In this document: piece by piece, positions 57,747 to 64,000 of the stretch
How positions within the stretch are numbered: the stretch's first letter is position 1
Layout of the letters: each line of letters opens with the position of its first letter
Assembly (NCBI GenBank): GCA_023105745.1
Contig: JALGQZ010000007.1
Span: 57,269,569-57,333,568 of the forward strand
Reading direction: 5' to 3'
Source: Austropuccinia psidii
Lineage: Eukaryota > Basidiomycota > Pucciniomycetes > Pucciniales > Sphaerophragmiaceae
DNA length: 64,000 nucleotides
Notes under the pieces: generated by a model
What the model was told of the DNA's origin: nothing
What the model saw: the letters and a program-made list of their open reading frames with translations, nothing else
Database searches by the model: none
Translations under genes and position numbers: made by a program

Positions 57747-58367
57747 TGAAAACACTAAAAACACAAATAAATATAGGGTATTGGTAAAAACACGTAAGAG
57801 CTTACATGTTTTTACTAAAAACTTATGTGTTTTGGCCACAAATTGGTAAAAACACGTAAGGGGTGCCCTGGGCCCATTTTTAATTAAAAATGAAACACAA
57901 TCACACCTGTATTGGGCCAAAACATGCCCAAAAGAGGTTTTTTCCCCACAAAACCTCTCTAACTCCAAATTGTTTCAGATTTTTTTGCCCAGCCCCCCCC
58001 CAAAAAAACGTGCCCAAACACCCCAATAATCCACATTATCACCACCCCAAAACATTGTTTTTTTTTTTTGGAAAAACAGCATTACCAAAGCCATTTACAA
58101 AGCTTTTCACACTTTTTTTCTTTTTTTCACCCAAAGACTGCATTTTCCACCACAACAAACTGCTTTCAAGCCTCCAAATTTCCAATTTTTTACCTTCCCT
58201 CATCCATTGATCCCACATTTAAACCACTTTCTTTCACTCTTAACCCCTTCTGTTCATTTTTCACACCTTTTTTCACCTCTTTTTCACATTTCAAAAGGCT
58301 CTTACCCCATTCCAAATCACCCAATTCCCCCTTTTTTTTGGTTTTATACATAATTTTCATTAGAAAA

Positions 58368-61300
58368 ATGCTTCAAGCTCCCACTGAAGGTGAATTTCAG
58401 ACCCTTGAGCTTCTTTGGCAACATGTGCATAATGCTTCCAGGGCTCAGGGGTATGCTGTGTCCACCTTGAGGTCCAATATGACCCACAACCAAATTGAAA
58501 TATGTTTTGATAGGTCTGGCACCCCAAATCCCAACAAACGCCCCTCCAAAACAGTCACCTCAAGAAAGCTTGACTGTCCTTTTAGACTTTATGCCAGGAA
58601 ATATGCCAAGAGTACCACTTGGACTCTTAAAGTCAAAAATCCTGAAAATAGCCATGATGCCACTGAAAATATCATGGCACATCCTGATTTCAGGAAAGTT
58701 AATGAGCAAGAAACATCCCAAATTGCTCAAATGTCTGAATCACTGCTCATGCCAAGGCAAATTCAGGCCCAATTATGCAGCCAGAGGGAGTCTGACAGGC
58801 CTGTAATCCTTCAAGACATTTACAACTAAGTAAAGACAATCAAGAAAGACAAACTGCAAGGCAGAAGGCCCATTGATGCTCTTATTGACACTCTAAAAGA
58901 AGAAAATTTTGTTTGGTCCTCTGCAAGGGATTCTGAGGGACACATTACCTCCTTGTTTTTTACTCACCCCCTGGCCATAAAACTTCTTCATGGCTTTCCT
59001 CATGTCATTCTTATGGATTGTACTTATAAAACCAATAAGTACAAAAAGCCCCTTTTTCATATTGTTGGATTCAGCTCAACCAATAAGACCTTTTCTGGAG
59101 CTTTTTGTTTGATGAAGAATGAAAATAAAACTTCATATACTTGGGCATTAAATCAATACATTGAAAAGGTCCTCAACAACACCAATATTGTTCCCCCTCA
59201 AGTTATTGTTATTGACAGGTATCTGGCCTTGAAAAACTCTATTAAGAAGCTCTTCCCAGACTCCAAAGTCATGCTATGCATTTGGCACATCAACAAGGAT
59301 CTATCTGCTCATTGCATGAAGAAAATTGGTCATGGAACTGATTTTGAAAATTTTATGGGCCTTTGGAATAAAGTAATATACTTCTTCACTTCATTTCATT
59401 TTATTTCACTTTTTTTCTTATTATTGTCTTTATTAATGACTTTGGGATTCATTTATCAGCTTATGTATTCACCCACTGAAAAGTCTTTCAAAGAAAACTG
59501 GAAGAAGCTTCAAAAGCAAGTTAAAAATCCTGAGGTCTTTCAGTATTTGGAAAATACCTGGCTTCCTCTAAAGGAGTATTATGTGCCAGCCTGGACCAAT
59601 CACCATTGCCATCTGGGTGTGGGCTCCACCTCCAGAGTTGAAGGTGCCCATGCCATGGTTAAACTTTGGCTCCAAAAGTCCACTGGTACTCTCCTGAAGG
59701 TAGTCAGGGCTCTCCACATGGCATTCAGAAAACAATTTATTGAAATTATCAACAGAATCTCCAAAGAAATGATTTTCCATGTCAAGAATTTTCCTCCACA
59801 CATCTGTGCCCTCAATGGCAAGGTGTCTCATTATTCTCTTCAGATTGCCTTTGAAAATTTCAAAACAAAATTTCCTCCAAATGAAAAATGCACCAACAAA
59901 TACAACAATTATAAAGGCATTCCTTGCAAGCATAAGACCCAAAAGGCATTTGCCAAGCGCCAAAGGCTTGAATTATCAGACTTCCATCCTCAATGGCATT
60001 TGAATTTGCCTGTGAGGGTTTTTTAATTTCTTATTATTATTTTTTTTCTTATTAACTGATTTTATTTGTCATATTCTTCTAAGGCTGGTTTTCAAGGTGA
60101 TGATAAAAGTGTTGAAAAAGAAAGAAAGAATGAAGCAAAGAAAATATTTGAAGACATTGGGGAAGACCTGTTTCAAAGACCAATGGCAGAAATTACTCCA
60201 ATACTTCAATATTTTCAAGATGTTTTGACTGGAAAAGTCCCATTTGATGAAATTCCCAAGAGTCAAGAGGATGATCAATATTATGAAGACCCTCTAGAAT
60301 GCAAGAATATCTGTGGAAGACCCCAAGGAGCCAAGAATAAAAACAAAAATCAAAACAAAAGAGAACCTTCAAGATTTGAAATTATTGAAAGTCAATCCAA
60401 GAGAAGAGGAAGACCCCAATCAAAAGTGACCAGCACAACAAAATCAAGATCCCAGTCAAATTTCCCCTCTCCAATTATGGAAGTGGACTCATCTGAAGAT
60501 TCTGAAGATTCTGAGGACTCATTATCTAAATCCATCAGTTCATCAGATTCACTACCCTCAGCAACTGAATTAAATAAATCAGAAGTAACCCTTAGAAGGT
60601 CCAGAAGATTGGCAATTGGAAGCAAAACCTCACAAAGAAAATCACACAAGCCTGCCACCAGTTTGAATATCTATGATGCAATTGACTTTACCTGTGAGCA
60701 TTGTCAATGCAATTATCACACAAGTGATGAATGCTCCAAGCTGTTTGTGAGTTTCTGATTCTTTTTAATGTAATTTTCTGTTGTTTATTTTGATATTTAC
60801 TCATTTTTTGAACTCATTTTATCAGATAACTGGCTCAGAAGACTTGCCCAAGTTTATATTGAAATACACCTTCAAGGTCATCAATGTCCAGGGTGATGGA
60901 AACTGTGGCTACAGAACAGTATCCCACTTCATTTACAAGACTCAAGATCAATGGGCTGATGTCAGAGGTGACTTGGCTGAAGAAATTCACTAAAATCAAG
61001 ACCTTTATGAAGCCATGAACACCTTAATTCTCTCAGTATCCTCTTATTTGAAAAGAATTGAATGGTATGAAGATGTTGGCCAGGCTCCAAAAAGCAAGTG
61101 GATGTCCATGCCTGACATGGGGGATCCAATTGCAAATAAGTATAAAAGACAAGTTTTCTTTTATTCCACAGCCCAATATTTTTCTTTTTTCCCTTATTTC
61201 TGTCCTCCAATAATAATCCCCCCATTTTCATCTTCTTCTTGAATAGTTGTGCTCATTTTGTTCCTTTGGACATCATCATTTCTAAAGTTTATCAACTCCC

Positions 61301-61446
61301 CCCCATTACTGTGAACTGGGAGATTCATGCCCAAAAACAAGCCCTGGGGGGGGCTGATAAATTTAAGAAACACAGAATGTTGTATTTTTCCAATCTTCCT
61401 CCCCCCTCTCAGAAAAAACCCACTATTTTGGAGGTTGATTCTGATT
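58368..61446 (+). pseudogene. MULE transposase fused to AT-hook, zinc-knuckle and OTU protease regions
   Basis: Exons 58368-59372, 59460-60017, 60084-60746 and 60826-about 61446. Order: FAR1/WRKY-GCM1-like DNA-binding region (SRKLDCPFRLYARKY...HDATENIMAHPDFRK); MULE transposase core with first Asp in LMDCTYKTNKYKKPLF, second in VIVIDRYLALKNSI, CIWHI, and the Glu in SRVEGAHAMVK; SWIM-like CTNKYNNYKGIPCKH; acidic linker with two GRP AT-hook cores (CGRPQG, RRGRPQSK); CX2CX4HX4C zinc knuckle CEHCQCNYHTSDEC; OTU deubiquitinase-like GDGNCGYR (catalytic Cys) and, after a frameshift, CAHFVPL (catalytic His). Stops: TAA at 58827-58829 (looks like CAA to TAA) and 60991-60993. Known MULE transposases excise via a DDE reaction; the protease role is unknown. 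Whether all exons form one mRNA is inferred from phase and splice sites. Confidence 0.78.
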
Positions 61447-61448
61447 GA

Positions 61449-62100
61449 ATGATTTTTGTATAAACAATTTATGCCAATTATCCCCCTCCTCAGTCATTTT
61501 TATTGCTTAAATCCCACCTCAGTCTCCTTTTTTATCAAACATGTGGAATTTTTGTACTTGAAAATAGTCATATTACACACAAGAAAAAAAACACTCATTG
61601 CGCCTTCACTTGTTGTCCCACCAAAAAAAATTTCCCAATTCATGAGCTTCTGGTTCTTTATTGTCCAGATTGAACCCTTCAATTTAAAAAAAAAATGAAG
61701 GAAATTCATAAGTGGGAAGTTATTAAATTCACTTTTTAAAAATAGGCATATTACAATGATGGGAAAAAACATTTGAAAAAAATCCCTTTTTGCCCCTTCA
61801 CTTGTCCCACCCAAAAAAATTCTCAAAATTATGGGATTCTGGTGCTTTATTCTTCACATTGAGCCCTTCATTTTAAAAAAGAAAATCAAGGAAATTCATA
61901 AGTGGGAAGAATTTAAATGAATTTTTGAAAACAATATGCCATTTTGGCATATTGGCCAAATGGTGAAATGTGGCAAAAAAAAAAATTTTGAAAAAATTTG
62001 TGCTTATTGACATGCCAAGTCGGGAAAAATATGGCAAAAAAAAATCAAAAAAATCCTCAAAACTGAGCCTGAGGAATTTTTTTTGAAAAATGAGGTCACT
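61449..62100. repeat. MULE 3' region with diverged tandem duplication
   Basis: Two units of about 185 bp (about 61552-61735 and 61736-61917) share ATATTACA..., GCC(C)CTTCACTTGT..CCCACC, GGTTCTTTATT/GGTGCTTTATT and GGAAATTCATAAGTGGGAA. No coding content. Confidence 0.75.
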
Positions 62101-62149
62101 CACATGTTTTTACTAAAAGCTTACGTGTGTTTACCAACACCCTAAATAT

Positions 62150-62629
62150 AAGTCTTCTTATAAATAGAGTTATTTTTGACAAGATATGGCAATCTTCCAC
62201 ATAAAAATTGCTTTTATATCTCAGAATAAATGAAATGAATAAAGAAATGAAGAAAAATGAATAAAAATAAATTTTTTATTGGTTTTTAATTTTTTTCATT
62301 ATTTTTTATATTTTTATTTTTAAAGAATAAAATAAGAATGAAGATAATTCTTTTATGAAATAAATTTATAATATAAAATTATTGTTAATTTATAAATATC
62401 TTTTTTAATCACTAGAGTCACTCAAAGAGAGTTCTTGCAAGTCTAAGGATGTGAAAAACCATGTGTAAGACAGTACAATTGCTTTTCAAATGCCTCCATA
62501 GCTTTTAAAGTCAATAAATATAAAATTATTATATGATTTTTGATTATAATCATAATTTATTATTGGATAAACCCAATTAGAATTTTTTTCAAGCCCTTTT
62601 TAAGTGAATATCATGGCAAGGCCCCCAAA
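62150..62629 (-). other. GyIV 5' leader and candidate primer-binding site
   Basis: AT-rich noncoding sequence between the MULE and the right LTR. On the coding strand, directly after the LTR end ...AACCTTACA, it reads TTTGGGGGCCTTGCC. TGG near the junction is the usual start of a tRNA-type primer-binding site, unlike the self-complementary sites of GyI and GyII. The tRNA was not assigned. Confidence 0.45.
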
Positions 62630-64000
62630 TGTAAGGTTTGACTACTAAACAATAAGTAAAAATTACTAATATTTTACTTATTGTACTCTGAATTTCCTTA
62701 TAAATAAAATAAATAGGATAAATATAATTATATTATTAGATAAATATAATAATATAGCTTATATTATAGAAGAATAATATAATCAATAAATATATCAATA
62801 TTTAATAATTAATATATTTAAAAGCACTTTATTATTGTTACCAAACAAAGAATAAAGGCGTAAAAAATTGGTTTTTATTAATAAAAAACAATTCATAGAA
62901 ATAATATTACTATTATTAGAGTTATATATTAATAAAAGAATTATTAAGAATAATAAGAGAAAATAAACTACTTTGAACACTTAATATAATAGTTTTGAAA
63001 GATTTTACACCAAATAATGTAAATACAACTCATTTTAATTGTATCTACAAATAAAAATAAAAGAAATTAAAAATATTCTTTATTTTACTTGGAAATAAGA
63101 TTTCGAAGAGAATTATAACAAAACAAGTGAGAAATTTGAGTAATAATGAAAATATTGATGATTATAATAAATTCTCTTTGTTCTTTGTTAATATGAAAGA
63201 TTTGAATATAAAGAATAAAGATTTTACCTTTTGATTTAATTGTTTTATTGTTTTGATGCAGCTGAGGGTGAGATAGAGTAAAAAGAGATCTATTTATAGT
63301 AAATTCCTCCCTTCTAGAGTCCAGTAGGCTTCTAGTAGACATGTACTGATGTTATCCACTGGAGCTGGAAATGATCAGTATCTTAAGGTTTAGTGATGAT
63401 TACATCATGATCAAACCATCTTATCTCATTATTGCACCATTATTTAGAGTTATAGCTATAACTCTAATTTTGATGACATCATAGGCTTTGAAGAAGCCTA
63501 AACTTTGTGGATTTTACTAGTATTAATCATAATATAATATTATTCACCAGTTATATCACTTTTATAACTGCTAAACTTTAAAATAAGATTACAGTGAGTG
63601 ATCATAAATGATCAATTTTAAGCTTAAGCTTTGATCACTAACACCTTTTAAGTTATACATGCTAAAGCTATTCAGAGAGTGAATTTTGATAGCTTAACAT
63701 GTCCTTATTAAACTTCCAAGAGAATTTTATTACCCCATCAAAACTCTATTTTCAATTATTTTTCTTGTATCTCATCTTTTCTGTTTAAATTCAATATTTT
63801 AAACTTCAAACCTTGATTTCAGGGGGTTTTACATTGAATATTATTATAAAAAAATAAATCATTATTCAAGTATGAACTAGTAGAGCCCTAATATACACTT
63901 TGTTTTAAGTCTGAACCACTTCCACAACAAAGTGGTCAACAGCTCTAGCAATTTTGTTCAATAAACACTTATGGGTTATAACCTTGTTTATAGCCTGTCA
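62630..64000 (-). repeat. GyIV 5' LTR, truncated by window end; holds the empty GyII site
   Basis: Matches 36787-38087 followed directly by 50824 onward. At 63931-63950 AGTGGTCAACAGCTCTAGCA runs uninterrupted where GyII lies in the other copy. Diverged from the left LTR by indels (for example 62665-62690) and substitutions. Confidence 0.88.

Larger units (their letters stand above)
57775..62143 (+). mobile_element. Mutator-like element (MULE) encoding transposase and OTU protease
   Basis: Left end AGGGTATTGGTAAAAACACG and right end, inverted, AGGGTGTTGGTAAACACACG form terminal inverted repeats; a second shared block (TTACATGTTTTTACTAAAA, inverted order at 62101-62120) lies just inside. AAATAT flanks both ends (57769-57774 and 62144-62149), shorter than the 8-11 bp typical of MULEs, so the duplication may be partly decayed. 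It sits in the 5' part of GyIV. Confidence 0.75.
36787..64000 (-). mobile_element. GyIV: old minus-strand gypsy element containing GyII and a MULE
   Basis: The left (3') LTR starts TGTAAGGTTTGACTATG at 36787 and is split by GyII; it resumes at 50824 and ends GGTGCACA at 51424 (about 1.9 kb without the insert). Internal pol then gag remnants read on the minus strand (51640-57530). The right (5') LTR starts TGTAAGGTTTGACTACT at 62630 and runs off the window. The LTR copies are alike but clearly diverged, so the element is old; two separate copies cannot be wholly excluded. The target duplication cannot be checked. Confidence 0.7.

Noticed and set aside
57576..57968. A 130-residue minus-strand gene
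   Set aside because: The frame crosses the MULE terminal inverted repeat; only the part outside the TIR (57607-57746) has exon-like borders.

Overview
This is eukaryotic DNA from a very repeat-rich, AT-rich genome, almost certainly a basidiomycete rust fungus (Pucciniales). One host gene is recognisable, an intron-rich RNA polymerase III second-largest subunit (RET1/RPC2, eight exons, 30835-35758). Everything else is transposons, many nested in one another. Several protein families here (the antisense Cys-rich ORF, the Tet-like oxygenase, the long-LTR gypsy pol) match what I remember from rust proteomes, and Austropuccinia psidii comes to mind. That species guess is memory-based inference.

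Layout. (1) 1-9358: a minus-strand Ty3/gypsy chromovirus (GyI). Its 3' LTR is cut by the window edge; pol and gag are broken. It sits inside an LTR of (2) GyIII, a decayed plus-strand gypsy element (9359-16585), followed by a 5'-truncated relative and its LTR (16586-20732). (3) 21769-29961: a PIF/Harbinger DNA transposon bounded by TIRs and ATT flanks. It holds a DDE_4-type transposase pseudogene split by a solo LTR, a degraded Tet-like 2OG-Fe(II) oxygenase gene, a run of palindromes, and a Myb/SANT-like gene on the minus strand. (4) 30835-35758: RET1, with a 424-bp poly(T)/G tract in its last intron. (5) 36787-64000: an old minus-strand gypsy element (GyIV) with about 1.9-kb LTRs. Two younger elements sit inside it: GyII (38088-50823), an apparently intact chromovirus, in its left LTR; and a Mutator-like element (57775-62143), encoding transposase plus an OTU-type protease, between its gag and its 5' LTR. 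GyII is flanked by the duplication TCAAC, and the window's right-end LTR preserves the unoccupied site.

How the parts relate. GyI and GyII are two divergent members of one chromovirus lineage. Both carry a 14-nt sequence next to the 5' LTR that is the exact reverse complement of a 14-mer inside their own LTR, with one compensatory base difference between the two elements. This is the signature of Tf1/sushi-type self-priming. Both also keep a canonical -1 slippery heptamer just before the gag stop, and paired conserved noncoding modules right after pol. GyII additionally carries, between pol and its 3' LTR, an antisense spliced gene with a perfect Zn2Cys6 cysteine pattern and a fold-back element built of palindromic minisatellites. 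The two DNA transposons both carry accessory enzymes (Tet-like dioxygenase; OTU protease) that could plausibly counter host silencing. I rate these cargo genes, together with the self-priming signature, the most interesting content of the window.
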